Assembly (NCBI RefSeq): GCF_000189275.1
Contig: NZ_AEVT01000053.1
Coordinates: forward strand, 51,828-115,827
Source: Vibrio sinaloensis DSM 21326
GTDB taxonomy: Bacteria; Pseudomonadota; Gammaproteobacteria; Enterobacterales; Vibrionaceae
Direction of reading: 5' to 3'
DNA: 64,000 nucleotides
Within the stretch, counting starts at the first letter, position 1, and every line of letters starts with the position of its first letter. The position numbers were made by a program, and so were the translations under genes. Shown piece after piece: positions 42,867 through 52,695 of this stretch. The notes under the pieces are model-generated. The model saw nothing but the letters and a program-made list of their open reading frames with translations, searched no databases and was not told where the DNA came from.

Positions 42867-44137
42867 TTTCTTAGGCCTGAGTTTTTATCTAATTGAATAT
42901 GTTCTAAAGACTTTTTAATTGCACCGCTGTGAGTTGCGACAAATTGACGAAGCCGATCAGAAATCATTGAGTTTGGGTGGTTACTGGTAAAGTAGCGCTT
43001 AATTTCAGTTGCAAGATCTTGTTCGTTGTTCACTATCGTAATGAGGTTATCACGTTGCATCTTGTCAACTATTTCGAAAAAATTATAGTAGCTAGGTCCT
43101 GAAATCACAGGTGTACCGACAGCTGCTGATTCTAGCATGTTGTGACCGCCAACTTTTTTTCCAACTAGACTGCCTCCCATAAAGCAGATATGTGCGCAAG
43201 CTAGCATATCGAGTAGTTCTCCCATTGTATCAGCTAGATAAACGTGATGACTGAGTGATACTGGTTGATCCGTTGTGCGTCGTACAACATTCATTCCATA
43301 GTCGGAACAAAGCTTGTTAACTGAATCAAATCTTTCTGGGTGTCTTGGAACTATGATGAGTAATGCCTCTGGTAAGGCCTTTAAAAGCGCTTGATGGGCT
43401 CGCAAAGCAATTTCATCTTCACCTTGGTGAGTACTTGCCGCGATCCAAACTGGGCGTTCGCCAAATTGTGGTGAAGTTTGAGCGTTGTGCTGAGGGACGG
43501 TTATATCAAACTTAATCGATCCTGTGACGCTAAGCTTGCTAGTTGGAATTCCTAATGAGGCGAAGCGTGCTGCATCTTCCTTACTTTGGCAAAGAATAGA
43601 GCTTATGCATGGATGGATTTGGTTGAACAAAGGCTGTATACGTTTGTAACTACGATACGATTTGTCAGACAGCCTTGCGTTTACCACTGTAATATCGATA
43701 TTACTCTTTGCGACAATGCGTAATGTATTCGGCCAAAGCTCTGTCTCCATAATCAGAAGTTGACTAGGCTGAATGGCACGAATAAACCCTTTCACTGCAA
43801 ATGAAAAATCAAGTGGCATGTAGCGATGTTCCACCAAGTCACCGAGCTTAGCGACTTGCTCTGCACCTGTACTCGTCGTTGTGGTAACGACAATCTCTTG
43901 CTGTGGTTGAGCTGCTTTAATGGCCTTAATCAGTGGGGCTGCTGCGATCACTTCCCCTACGGATACTGCATGAATCCATAGGGGCTTTGTATTCGCCGAA
44001 ATACTCGGAGTGATGCCCCAGTGCTCAAGCTTTCGTTGACCGAACTCAGGCTTTCCTTTTTTTGTTTTGTACAGTGATAATAGAAAAAAAGGACAGATAA
44101 TAACCAGTACGAAGTTGTATATAAGCCTAATGAGCAT
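42863..44137 (-). CDS. waaA: Kdo transferase
   Basis: Adds Kdo to lipid IVA at the inner membrane. The start at 44137 gives 424 residues (MLIRLIYNFVL), close to the family length; another ATG four codons upstream is possible. Signatures are the N-terminal membrane anchor, IHAVSVGEVIAAAPLI with the catalytic Glu, LIMETELWPN, VTGSIKFDI, ASTHQGEDE and GGSLVGKKVGGHNMLE. The start lies inside the end of waaL. Vibrio WaaA usually adds a single Kdo, consistent with kdkA nearby. Confidence 0.96.
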   Translation of the reverse strand: MLIRLIYNFVLVIICPFFLLSLYKTKKGKPEFGQRKLEHWGITPSISANTKPLWIHAVSVGEVIAAAPLIKAIKAAQPQQEIVVTTTTSTGAEQVAKLGDLVEHRYMPLDFSFAVKGFIRAIQPSQLLIMETELWPNTLRIVAKSNIDITVVNARLSDKSYRSYKRIQPLFNQIHPCISSILCQSKEDAARFASLGIPTSKLSVTGSIKFDITVPQHNAQTSPQFGERPVWIAASTHQGEDEIALRAHQALLKALPEALLIIVPRHPERFDSVNKLCSDYGMNVVRRTTDQPVSLSHHVYLADTMGELLDMLACAHICFMGGSLVGKKVGGHNMLESAAVGTPVISGPSYYNFFEIVDKMQRDNLITIVNNEQDLATEIKRYFTSNHPNSMISDRLRQFVATHSGAIKKSLEHIQLDKNSGLRK

Positions 44138-45344
44138 AATGATGAGCATCGTTTTTGGGTTGTTGAGGTCGAACCATCAGGATACTGGTCAACAATAAAT
44201 AAAAGGCTAAAGTGTGAGGTTGGCTCAATGGAACGTCTGTAAGTGCTGCGATAGAAAATACCGCCGTTACAGATAGTGCAATTCCAGATAGCTGCGTTCG
44301 ACTTTTGGCGTAGAGATACAGCGGATAACCCAAGAGGCTGAGCAAACTAATCACACCAAGAATGCCTTTGGTGACCATTGTTGAGATGAACTCGTTGTGA
44401 TAGTGCTTAAACCTTACAGCAGAGGCGTCCACTTTTCCTTGTTCATAAAGCGATTGCTTTACTTTTAGATGACTGGTACCTAAACCGATTAGTGTTGGTG
44501 ATTTAGCAATTTCTAAACCTGCTTTCCACATGCTCAGACGATATCCGAAAGATGTATTTAGCTTACCTTGACTGATAGCTACAATTTCATTCTTGGTCTG
44601 CTCGAGTCGAGCGTTAACCATGTCATACGCAAAGAAAGTGCTAATACTGCCAACGAAGCAAAGTGCCACTATGGTGCGTACTAAGTACTGGCGGTGATGA
44701 ATCAAGAATGCAGTAACTAATATCGCTCCGACAACTAACGACGCGAGCAACGTTCCTCTAGTGCCACTCATTAATATGCTAGCGATTGCCATTGTATAAG
44801 AAAGTATGCCGATCACTTTCGTTCTCTTATCATCCTTAAATAAGAAAAAATACAAAGCAATAACAGAAATTGAAGCGCTAAAGGTGGTGTAAGGAATCGC
44901 GTTGATTGTCCACTCAATTCTATCTTTATCAAAGACTAAGCTTTGTATTGAAACGTAGGTGATCGAGGAAAGAGCACCAAGTAGTACTAGGTTGATTAAA
45001 TTACCTTGCACAAACTCGATGCAACGCTTTTGGATAAAGCATGTGTAAAGCGCCACTGCAACAAGTATTCTGAGTGTCGATGAGCTCATGTCTACCGTAA
45101 GCTTGGTTACTATAGCTAGTAAGGCTGCTGCAATAACGAGCTGTGTATAGCGGTTATTAGTCACATTGTTCTTGATGGTATCCCAAGTTGTTTTCGACAG
45201 GCTAAATAGAACAGCAATCACACATATGGTTGCAAAATCTTTGTCTGAGTCGTAGAGAAAAAGGCCACTGAAAATCCAAAGTGCTGGTAACATCTGGAAA
45301 AAGAATCGAACTTTTTCTGAAGTCGTTAATTTTGTGAAGATCAT
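44127..45344 (-). CDS. waaL: O-antigen ligase
   Basis: The 405-residue polytopic protein (about ten to twelve helices) has the Wzy/WaaL-type large periplasmic loop with RLSMWKAGLEIAKSPTLIGLG and RFKHYHNEFISTMVTKG, the latter holding the conserved His. It joins undecaprenyl-linked O-antigen to the lipid A core. The position between waaF and waaA, and adjacency to an O-antigen cluster starting at 48552, support WaaL over a Wzy polymerase. Confidence 0.88.
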   Translation of the reverse strand: MIFTKLTTSEKVRFFFQMLPALWIFSGLFLYDSDKDFATICVIAVLFSLSKTTWDTIKNNVTNNRYTQLVIAAALLAIVTKLTVDMSSSTLRILVAVALYTCFIQKRCIEFVQGNLINLVLLGALSSITYVSIQSLVFDKDRIEWTINAIPYTTFSASISVIALYFFLFKDDKRTKVIGILSYTMAIASILMSGTRGTLLASLVVGAILVTAFLIHHRQYLVRTIVALCFVGSISTFFAYDMVNARLEQTKNEIVAISQGKLNTSFGYRLSMWKAGLEIAKSPTLIGLGTSHLKVKQSLYEQGKVDASAVRFKHYHNEFISTMVTKGILGVISLLSLLGYPLYLYAKSRTQLSGIALSVTAVFSIAALTDVPLSQPHTLAFYLLLTSILMVRPQQPKNDAHHYAH

Positions 45345-45358
45345 GATTTGTTTACCCT

Positions 45359-46384
45359 TTAGAGACGAGATGTCACACTTTTAGCTTCAAGTTCTTTCAA
45401 GCACTTCAAATGCCCCAATGGACATTCGCGCTTAAAGCAAGGTCTGCATTCGATATCAATGTTTACGATATCAACCTTCTGAGCAAGGGGAGGCGTGTAT
45501 TTAGGTGAGGTTGAACCATACACTCCGATCACATGACACCCTACAGATGCGGCGACATGCATTAATCCAGAGTCATTACTTACCACACTCTTACATGCGG
45601 CGAGTAAGTCTACGGCCTCTATTAAAGAGGTTTCTCCTGCCAAATTAAAGCAAGCTTGTTGCTGTTTTTCTGTAAGGAGGTGCTTAATTGAAGATGTTGT
45701 GATCTGATCTTTGGCTGAGCCAAACAACCACACCTGGTGGCCTCGATCTATCATTTCAGCGGCAACGGATGCATAGTGTTCTATTGGCCATTGTTTAGCC
45801 GGGCCAAACTCAGCGCCAGGGCATAACCCCAAAACTGGTTTATCAACCTTAAGCTCAAACTTACGTAATGTGGCTGCTTGGATGTTTTCATCAATATCAA
45901 GGCTTGGTTTAGGCAAAGAATCAATGCCAGGCAATGAGTGCGAGCCGTGCATTTTCTGTTTTGGGTGCGCTAATGCCACATAGCGCTCAACCATATACTG
46001 GAAGTCTTTTTTATTCGGTCTAAGGTCGTTGAGTAGCCCATACCGCATCTCACCTTTCCAGCCTGTTCTAACAGGAACTTTAGCGAACCAAGGGATTAAG
46101 GCAGATTTGGCTGAATTAGGCAGTACAAACGCATGAGTGTACTTCTCTTCGATTAAGGAGCGTCCAAGAGCTTTCCTCCCAGACCAGTTAAATTCTCCGT
46201 GCCCAAATGGCATATCAATCGCTCGATTGATCTCAGGCATTCGCTCTAGGATAGGTTTACACCAAGCCGGTGCAATCACATCAATGATGGCATCTGGGTC
46301 TTGCTGTTTCAGAGTAATGTAGAGTGATTGTGACATCACCATATCGCCCACCCAAGACGGGCCTATAACCAGTATTTTCTTCAC
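45359..46384 (-). CDS. waaF: ADP-heptose:LPS heptosyltransferase II
   Basis: The 341-residue GT9 enzyme starts MKKILVIGPSWVGDMVMSQS and has LGLCPGAEFGPAKQWP, VSNDSGLMHVAASVG and GSTSPKYTPPL, the WaaF-specific pattern, with a Cys-rich end (CRPCFKRECPLGHLKC). It adds the second heptose of the inner core. It is 14 bases upstream of waaL on the minus strand and 21 bases after lpxM. Confidence 0.96.
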   Translation of the reverse strand: MKKILVIGPSWVGDMVMSQSLYITLKQQDPDAIIDVIAPAWCKPILERMPEINRAIDMPFGHGEFNWSGRKALGRSLIEEKYTHAFVLPNSAKSALIPWFAKVPVRTGWKGEMRYGLLNDLRPNKKDFQYMVERYVALAHPKQKMHGSHSLPGIDSLPKPSLDIDENIQAATLRKFELKVDKPVLGLCPGAEFGPAKQWPIEHYASVAAEMIDRGHQVWLFGSAKDQITTSSIKHLLTEKQQQACFNLAGETSLIEAVDLLAACKSVVSNDSGLMHVAASVGCHVIGVYGSTSPKYTPPLAQKVDIVNIDIECRPCFKRECPLGHLKCLKELEAKSVTSRL

Positions 46385-46405
46385 ATTGCCTCTCTAAAGG
46401 AGATC

Positions 46406-47377
46406 TTATTGTTTGTCGCGCATCTCTCGGTAGAGATTACGGCCATCTTGTTGGGTTCGGAGTAAGCGAAGTATCCACATGTATTGGTTAGGCTCTTTCG
46501 CAACAAAGTACTCAATTGCCTCATTCATCCCCCGCGCATCTGCCAGCTCACTATCTTGTAGTTCAATCGGCGGCATAAACTCAATTGAATATTGACCAGT
46601 GTGTGGGTCAATGGATGCAAAGGTAGGGATGATTTTCGATTTGGATAGCTTGGCCAATTTGGTTAGGCCGGGCAAGGTTGCCTTCGTCGTTGCAAAAAAA
46701 TCGACAAATTCACTCAGCTCTGCACCATGATCTTGGTCTGGTAAGTAATATCCCAAGTAGCCTTCTTTAATCGATTTTATAAAGGGTTTAATACCACCCG
46801 AACGTTCGTATACTCGTCCACCGTATTGCACTCGCTGCCGATGCATCAACCAATCACTGACGGGGTTTTTTTGCCTCTTCGCCATAGCAGAAACAGGCAA
46901 ACCTTTGGAGGCAAGCAATACTGCCGGGATATCAATTGACCAAGAGTGCGGGACGAGCAGAATCACGTTTTCATCTTGACTCGTACAATCGGTTAAATGA
47001 TGTTCGTTAATCAAGGTGCATTGGCTCTGTAGCCATTGGGAAGAGCGTAGAGTCAGTAACCCGAAACGCATCATAAACACCCCTGCAGTCAGCAGAGTTT
47101 GATAGACCAATTGCTCTCGCTCTTGTTCACTTTTTTCAGGAAAACATAAAGAGAGGTTGACGCGTATGTTGTGCACCGCCCCCTTGCGTTTGTTTACTAA
47201 GCGTGAAGCAATCTGATGGGCTATCCAGTTATGTGCTTTTACTGGTAGCAAAGACAAAGGTAGAGAAGCAAAAACACCGAGCCAGGTTCCCCAATACTTA
47301 GGAGCGAGAAAACCCCACTCAAACGTGGGGTTGTAGGCTTTGGGATCAAAGTCGTTACGTGGTTTACTCACAATCAA
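46406..47377 (-). CDS. lpxM: Lipid A late acyltransferase, LpxM type
   Basis: The 323-residue enzyme adds the last secondary acyl chain to lipid A. It follows E. coli LpxM closely: PKYWGTWLGV, VNLSLCFPEKSEQERE, the H-x4-D catalytic motif in LVPHSWSIDIPAVLLASKG, GGIKPFIKSIKEGYLGYYLPD and EFVDFFATTKATLPG. It lies between hldD and waaF rather than near lpxL. Confidence 0.93.
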   Translation of the reverse strand: MIVSKPRNDFDPKAYNPTFEWGFLAPKYWGTWLGVFASLPLSLLPVKAHNWIAHQIASRLVNKRKGAVHNIRVNLSLCFPEKSEQEREQLVYQTLLTAGVFMMRFGLLTLRSSQWLQSQCTLINEHHLTDCTSQDENVILLVPHSWSIDIPAVLLASKGLPVSAMAKRQKNPVSDWLMHRQRVQYGGRVYERSGGIKPFIKSIKEGYLGYYLPDQDHGAELSEFVDFFATTKATLPGLTKLAKLSKSKIIPTFASIDPHTGQYSIEFMPPIELQDSELADARGMNEAIEYFVAKEPNQYMWILRLLRTQQDGRNLYREMRDKQ

Positions 47378-47381
47378 TCGC

Positions 47382-48326
47382 TTACTGTTTGTTGATGATA
47401 GCCATGTATTCCGCGACGCCTTGAGCGACAGGCTTGAATTGATGTTCGCAACCTGCAGCGCGCAGTTTGGTTAAATCTGCTTGTGTGTATTCTTGGTAGG
47501 CACCTTTAAGATGTTCAGGGAAAGGAATCGTTTCAACCTCCCCTTTACCATGGTAGGCGATAACTGCTTTCGCGACTTCGTTGAATGATTCAGCGTTGCC
47601 GGTTCCAAGGTTAAAAATACCCGATGCGCCATGCTCTAAGAACCACAAGTTTACCTCGGCCACGTCTCCTACATAAACAAAGTCACGTTTGAAATCTTCA
47701 CTACCAGCAAACAATTTTGGGTTTTCGCCAGCGTTCATTTGGTTGTTCAAATGAAACGCGACAGATGCCATTGAGCCTTTGTGCTGCTCGCGCGGGCCAT
47801 AAACATTGAAGTATCGGAAACCGACAATTTGAGACAGTTGCTCGCCATGTTCCTCAGCATCTTGCCAAATACGGCGGACGTAATTGTCGAATTGTTGCTT
47901 AGAGTAGCCATAGACGTTTAGTGCGCCTTCATACTCTTTTTCTTCAATAAAGGTATCGGTTTCACCATAAGTTGCGGCTGATGAAGCGTAGAGGAACGGG
48001 ATTTCACGCTCTAGGCAGTAATGCAGTAGCTCTTTAGAATACTCGTAGTTGTTGAGCATCATGTACTTGCCATCCCACTCCGTTGTGGCGGAACAAGCGC
48101 CCTCATGGAAGATGGCATCGATTGGGCCAAAGTTCTCCCCAGACATTATCTGGACTAGAAAATCATCACGGTCCATGTAATCTGCGATATCTAGGTCAAC
48201 AAGGTTCTGAAATTTCTTACCGTTTTTAAGGTTATCAACCACTAAAATGTCGTTAATTCCTTGTTCATTTAAAGCCTTGATGATGTTGCTGCCAATCATG
48301 CCAGCGCCGCCAGTTACGATGATCAT
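47382..48326 (-). CDS. hldD: ADP-L-glycero-D-manno-heptose 6-epimerase
   Basis: The 314-residue short-chain dehydrogenase-type enzyme supplies ADP-L,D-heptose for WaaC/WaaF. It has the NAD loop [19 protein letters not shown], the [12 protein letters not shown] catalytic Tyr-Lys and [17 protein letters not shown], all as in E. coli HldD. It is the first gene of the minus-strand core operon and divergent from rmlB. Confidence 0.97.
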   Translation of the reverse strand: MIIVTGGAGMIGSNIIKALNEQGINDILVVDNLKNGKKFQNLVDLDIADYMDRDDFLVQIMSGENFGPIDAIFHEGACSATTEWDGKYMMLNNYEYSKELLHYCLEREIPFLYASSAATYGETDTFIEEKEYEGALNVYGYSKQQFDNYVRRIWQDAEEHGEQLSQIVGFRYFNVYGPREQHKGSMASVAFHLNNQMNAGENPKLFAGSEDFKRDFVYVGDVAEVNLWFLEHGASGIFNLGTGNAESFNEVAKAVIAYHGKGEVETIPFPEHLKGAYQEYTQADLTKLRAAGCEHQFKPVAQGVAEYMAIINKQ

Positions 48327-48551
48327 ATAGTTTCAACTCTAGTTTAATTACGGGGAGAGTATACCATGGCGTCAGATTAAGGACCATTGAGATTAGATTT
48401 ACGAGCGGGCTAGTGCCCGGCGAGTTTATATAAGTTACAATAGTCGAATGATCGCGCTAAAAGCGTGTGCACATAAGCTTCGTCTACCCATTTAGTCGGT
48501 CTAATGTGAGATAGTTTTAGTTATCAATGTTGCCCAATTCAAGGTGTATAT
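48327..48551. promoter_or_regulatory. Divergent promoter region between core operon and O-antigen operon
   Basis: The 225-base gap must hold promoters for hldD (minus) and the O-antigen operon (plus). A TATACT on the minus strand near 48360 and a TACAAT on the plus strand at 48436-48441 are -10 candidates; neither has a good -35. I looked for the JUMPstart/ops element used by RfaH and did not find one. Confidence 0.4.
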
Positions 48552-49610
48552 ATGAAAATTCTGGTTACTGGTGGTGCTGGGTTTATAGGTTCTGCAGTTA
48601 TTAGACACATTATCAATGAAACGCAGGATAGCGTCGTAAACCTAGATAAATTAACGTACGCCGGTAACCTTGAGTCACTTCAAGACGTTGAGTCAAGTGC
48701 ACGCTACCATTTCGAATGTGTGGATATCTGTGATCGAGGTAAATTAGAACGTGTTTTTGATGAACATCAGCCTGATATCGTGATGCATCTAGCTGCTGAG
48801 TCTCATGTCGATCGTTCGATTGATGGTCCTGCTGCTTTTATAGAAACTAATATTGTTGGCACATATACGTTGTTAGAAACCGCTCGCAGCTACTGGCAAT
48901 CATTAAGCTCGGAAAGAAAGCGTCAGTTTCGCTTCCATCACATTTCTACCGATGAAGTGTACGGCGATTTGGAAGATACAGAGTCCTTGTTCACAGAACA
49001 AACACCGTATGCACCTTCATCTCCGTATTCTGCTTCGAAAGCCTCGAGCGACCACCTTGTAAGAGCTTGGTTAAGAACCTTCGGGTTCCCTACATTAATT
49101 ACTAATTGTTCGAACAACTACGGCCCATACCATTTCCCAGAGAAGCTTATCCCGCTAATGATCTTAAACGCTTTGGAAGGAAAATCCCTGCCAGTTTACG
49201 GTGATGGAAAGCAAATCCGAGATTGGTTATATGTAGAAGATCATGCTCGTGCTCTTTACACCGTTGCAACTAAAGGTAAGGTTGGCGAAACCTATAATAT
49301 AGGCGGGCATAATGAGCTCACTAACCTTGAAGTTGTTCATAGAATATGTGAACTAATGGAAGAGCTTTGCCCAGATAAGCCCAATGGGATAGGCGCTTAT
49401 GCTGAACTGATAACATTTGTTGAAGATAGACCTGGCCATGATGTTCGCTACGCTATCGACGCGTCTAAAATTGAACGTGAGTTAGGATGGAAGCCTGAGG
49501 AAACATTTGAGTCTGGTATTTGCAAAACGGTACGCTGGTATTTGAGTAATAGAATCTGGTGGGAGCGAGTTCAAGATGGCTCGTATAACCGAGAGCGGTT
49601 GGGTCGATAG
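48552..49610 (+). CDS. rmlB: dTDP-glucose 4,6-dehydratase
   Basis: Makes dTDP-4-keto-6-deoxyglucose. The 352-residue product has [26 protein letters not shown], the catalytic [10 protein letters not shown] (Thr-Asp-Glu) and [15 protein letters not shown] with Tyr-x3-Lys, then [21 protein letters not shown] precedes the ATG by five bases. It is the first gene of the O-antigen operon. With RmlA and WecE, and without rmlC or rmlD in the window, it points to a 4-amino sugar rather than rhamnose. Confidence 0.97.
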   Translation: MKILVTGGAGFIGSAVIRHIINETQDSVVNLDKLTYAGNLESLQDVESSARYHFECVDICDRGKLERVFDEHQPDIVMHLAAESHVDRSIDGPAAFIETNIVGTYTLLETARSYWQSLSSERKRQFRFHHISTDEVYGDLEDTESLFTEQTPYAPSSPYSASKASSDHLVRAWLRTFGFPTLITNCSNNYGPYHFPEKLIPLMILNALEGKSLPVYGDGKQIRDWLYVEDHARALYTVATKGKVGETYNIGGHNELTNLEVVHRICELMEELCPDKPNGIGAYAELITFVEDRPGHDVRYAIDASKIERELGWKPEETFESGICKTVRWYLSNRIWWERVQDGSYNRERLGR

Positions 49611-49675
49611 GCTGTTAAAAAGGCGCTTTGTTCTACAAAGCTTTAAAAACTAGAAAGAATTTGATTAGGCGAAGT

Positions 49676-50545
49676 ATGACGAAAGGTATTATTCTGGCTG
49701 GTGGCTCTGGTACCCGCCTGTATCCCATTACCATGGGGGTGTCTAAACAGTTATTACCTATTTATGACAAACCTATGATCTACTATCCATTATCAGTACT
49801 TATGCTTGCTGGTATTAAGGATGTTTTGATTATCACAACTCCTGAAGATCGTAGCAGTTTTGAGCGATTGCTAGGTGATGGTAGACAGTTTGGGATTCGC
49901 TTGGAGTATGCGGAACAGCCTTCCCCCGATGGACTTGCACAAGCCTTTATCATCGGTGAAGAGTTTATCGGTAAAGATAGTGTGTGTTTAGTATTAGGTG
50001 ACAACATATTCTGGGGTCAAGGCTTCTCTCCTAAATTAATGAAGGCAGCCCAAAATACAGATGGTGCAACGGTATTCGGTTATGAAGTTGGTGACCCTGA
50101 ACGTTTTGGTGTTGTTGAGTTTGACGAAGACTTCAACGTGTTATCGATTGAAGAGAAACCGGCAGCACCACGTTCCAATTTTGCAGTAACAGGCCTTTAT
50201 TTTTACGACAATTCTGTAATCGATATTGCTAAAAATGTGACACCTTCAGAGAGAGGAGAGTTGGAGATTACGGCTATCAACCAAGAGTATTTGGAGCGTC
50301 GTAAGCTGACTGTGGAGTTGTTAGGTCGAGGTTTCGCGTGGTTAGATACCGGTACACATGAAAGCCTTCTAGAAGCTGCAAGCTTTGTCCATACTATAGA
50401 AAAACGTCAAGGCTATAAGATTGCATGTTTAGAGGAGATTGCATATCGAAATGGTTGGTTGACCTGCCAAGAAATTACTGCGCGTGCGAGTTTTTTTAGA
50501 AAGACAAGCTATGGTACATACCTCATGAACCTTGTGAGTAGCTAG
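49676..50545 (+). CDS. rmlA: Glucose-1-phosphate thymidylyltransferase
   Basis: Forms dTDP-glucose. The ATG at 49676 gives 289 residues starting [19 protein letters not shown]; upstream in-frame codons lack family similarity. [49 protein letters not shown] and [13 protein letters not shown] are all conserved. It feeds RmlB in the same operon. Confidence 0.97.
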   Translation: MTKGIILAGGSGTRLYPITMGVSKQLLPIYDKPMIYYPLSVLMLAGIKDVLIITTPEDRSSFERLLGDGRQFGIRLEYAEQPSPDGLAQAFIIGEEFIGKDSVCLVLGDNIFWGQGFSPKLMKAAQNTDGATVFGYEVGDPERFGVVEFDEDFNVLSIEEKPAAPRSNFAVTGLYFYDNSVIDIAKNVTPSERGELEITAINQEYLERRKLTVELLGRGFAWLDTGTHESLLEAASFVHTIEKRQGYKIACLEEIAYRNGWLTCQEITARASFFRKTSYGTYLMNLVSS

Positions 50546-50546
50546 T

Positions 50547-51605
50547 ATGAGTAGTGAAGTCTTACACATTGCTAAAATTGAAAAGTTTATCCCTGGATTT
50601 ATTGAGCTTGTTAGGGAAGAGTTTCCAAATACTAACCAGTTTTTTTATACTTACGGTGATTTGGGCTTGTACCCTTATCAGTTAAGTGATGACTCGCTTC
50701 ACGTACAGGATCATCGGAATTCTATCTTTCGAAGTGCGCGCAGATACATACCATTAATATCCCGAATGCATAAAGCTGATAAAATAGTTCTGCATAGTCT
50801 ATTAGATCGAAACTTAGTTGTAATCCTCTCCCTCTTTCCGTGGTTATTACGTAAGTGCTATTGGATGATTTGGGGGGGGGATCTTTATTACCATAAATAT
50901 GGTCAATGTGATAAGAGCTACATATGGATTGAAAAATTTAGGGCATTTGTAATTAAAAGGTTGGGGTACTTAGTATCTGGTGCTGACGGTGATGTAGCGT
51001 TATGCCGAGATTGGTATCAAGCTCAAGGTGTTCAGATTCGCTGCTTTAATTATCCAAGTAATATCGTTAATTCAGAGGACTTCGTACCAAAAAATGAATC
51101 TTTAATTACAGTCCAAGTCGGAAACTCAGGCGACCCTTTAAATCGTCACTCTGAAGTATTTTTAAAAATAAAAAAACAGAAAGAACTATCTGATTGTAAG
51201 GTTTTTTGTCCCTTATCTTATGGAAATAAAGAATATATTAAATCTGTAGAGAGAGAGGCAATAGAGTTATTTGGTTATGAAAGGTTTGTAATTCTCAAGG
51301 ACTTTGTTCCTTTAGATGAGTATAAATCCATGCTGAACAATGTTGATATTGCTATTTTCGCACCAGAGCGGCAACAAGCTTTTGGAAATATAATTAACTT
51401 GCTCGGTATAGGAAAAACTGTATTTATATCAGAAAAGTCAACGTTATTTAGCATGTTGCTTAGTATGGGAATTACAGTCTATTCTTTTGAGTCTGACGAA
51501 ATAAAAGTACAGAGTGATAGCATAGCCGCACAAAATCGTGAGCAAGTTGCTAAGTATTTTAGTCGAGATGCGTTAGTTCGCAGCTTAAATTGGTTACAAA
51601 GGTAG
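50547..51605 (+). CDS. wecF: WecF/RffT-like 4-acetamido-4,6-dideoxygalactosyl transferase (GT56)
   Basis: The 352-residue GT56 protein resembles WecF/RffT, which transfers Fuc4NAc from dTDP-Fuc4NAc to a lipid-linked glycan at the inner membrane. Seen are the N-terminal VLHIAKIEKFIPGFIELV, the WMIWGGDLYYHKY motif, VQVGNSGDPLNRHSEV and IAIFAPERQQAFGNIINLL. The ATG starts one base after the rmlA stop. The codons for the Trp-Gly-Gly motif (residues 109-111) form a run of nine G, open to slippage. From here on the operon is visibly more AT-rich than the core genes, typical of transferred O-antigen DNA. Confidence 0.9.
   Translation: MSSEVLHIAKIEKFIPGFIELVREEFPNTNQFFYTYGDLGLYPYQLSDDSLHVQDHRNSIFRSARRYIPLISRMHKADKIVLHSLLDRNLVVILSLFPWLLRKCYWMIWGGDLYYHKYGQCDKSYIWIEKFRAFVIKRLGYLVSGADGDVALCRDWYQAQGVQIRCFNYPSNIVNSEDFVPKNESLITVQVGNSGDPLNRHSEVFLKIKKQKELSDCKVFCPLSYGNKEYIKSVEREAIELFGYERFVILKDFVPLDEYKSMLNNVDIAIFAPERQQAFGNIINLLGIGKTVFISEKSTLFSMLLSMGITVYSFESDEIKVQSDSIAAQNREQVAKYFSRDALVRSLNWLQR
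50872..50880 (+). repeat. Poly-G tract (G9) within the wecF-like gene
   Basis: Nine G residues encode Trp-Gly-Gly using GGG GGG, although the surrounding DNA is AT-rich. One-base slippage would stop the protein shortly after residue 110. This is the kind of tract that gives phase variation of surface glycans in other bacteria. Confidence 0.7.
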
Positions 51606-51609
51606 ATAG

Positions 51610-52695
51610 ATGTTATCAATAACAGACTTGTTAGAGCTTGATGTATTTTATACATCTGATACGCAAAAAAATGATCTTCAAGCCCGCTTTTTGAGTGAAC
51701 TTACTAATTATCATTATCAGCATTGCTTAGAGTACAGAAAGGTTTTAGATCACATTAATGGTTTAAAAAAAGATTACATGTCTGCTTCAGAGTTACCATA
51801 TATTCCAGTTCGCCTCTTTAAGGACTACGAACTAAAGAGTGTACCTCAGGAGAGTGTGTTTAAAACTATGACTTCTTCGGGTACTACTGGTCAAAAAGTA
51901 TCGAAAATTTTTCTAGATAAGAACACGGCATCTTTGCAAACCAAGTCTCTTGTAGCGACAGTAAACAGCTTTATTGGCAACAAGAGGCTACCGATGCTTA
52001 TTATAGACTCTCCAAGCGTTGTGCGTGATCGGCGCTCTTTTTCTGCTAGAGGTGCCGGTATATTAGGCTTTTCAATTTTTGGCAGAGATAAAGTATTTGC
52101 ACTCAATGACGATATGACGATCAACATTGAAGCAATAAAACAGTTTTTGGTGAAGCACAATGGTAAACCATTGTTTATATTTGGTTTTACCTACATCATT
52201 TGGTTACATTTTGTTGATGAGCTAAATAAGCTCAATTTACCTATAGATCTATCCAAAGGGATAATGTTTCACGGAGGTGGTTGGAAGAAGCTTATAGAAC
52301 AATCTGTAACAGATCATACTTTTAAGGCAGTTTTAAAAGAAAAAACTGGTTTAGAGAAAATTTATAATTATTACGGAATGGTCGAGCAGACAGGTTCTAT
52401 TTTTGTTGAATGTGAACACGGGTATATGCATAGTTCGATATTCAATGATGTGCTTGTTCGGAGTACGGATGATCTCAGTGTGTTACCTCCGGGGGAGAGG
52501 GGAGTTCTTCAAGTCATCTCCTTGCTTCCCGGTTCTTACCCTGGGCACTCACTGCTGACAGAAGATGAAGGTGAAATTATTGGCTTAAATGGCTGCCCAT
52601 GTGGGCGAACGGGAACCTATTTCAAGGTGTATGGACGATTAGCAAATGCAGAGGTGAGGGGCTGTAGTGATACTTATGAAAAAACTAAAAGATAG
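51610..52695 (+). CDS. LuxE-like acyl-protein synthetase/acyl-transferase
   Basis: The 361-residue protein matches the LuxE acyl-protein synthetase family: IPVRLFKDYELKS, the AMP-binding-type TSSGTTGQKVSKI and the GMVEQTGSIFVECEHG segment, with a Cys cluster GCPCGRTG near the end as in adenylate-forming phenylacetate-CoA ligase relatives. LuxE activates a fatty acid with ATP and passes the acyl group to a Cys and then to LuxC. No luxAB or luxD is present, so the role is not light production. The paired LuxC-like gene overlaps its end. I infer activation of a short or modified acyl group for glycan synthesis. Confidence 0.85.
   Translation: MLSITDLLELDVFYTSDTQKNDLQARFLSELTNYHYQHCLEYRKVLDHINGLKKDYMSASELPYIPVRLFKDYELKSVPQESVFKTMTSSGTTGQKVSKIFLDKNTASLQTKSLVATVNSFIGNKRLPMLIIDSPSVVRDRRSFSARGAGILGFSIFGRDKVFALNDDMTINIEAIKQFLVKHNGKPLFIFGFTYIIWLHFVDELNKLNLPIDLSKGIMFHGGGWKKLIEQSVTDHTFKAVLKEKTGLEKIYNYYGMVEQTGSIFVECEHGYMHSSIFNDVLVRSTDDLSVLPPGERGVLQVISLLPGSYPGHSLLTEDEGEIIGLNGCPCGRTGTYFKVYGRLANAEVRGCSDTYEKTKR

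Noticed and set aside
48327..48551. A JUMPstart/ops element before the O-antigen operon
   Set aside because: I searched the gap on both strands by eye and found no GGCGGTAGC-like core.
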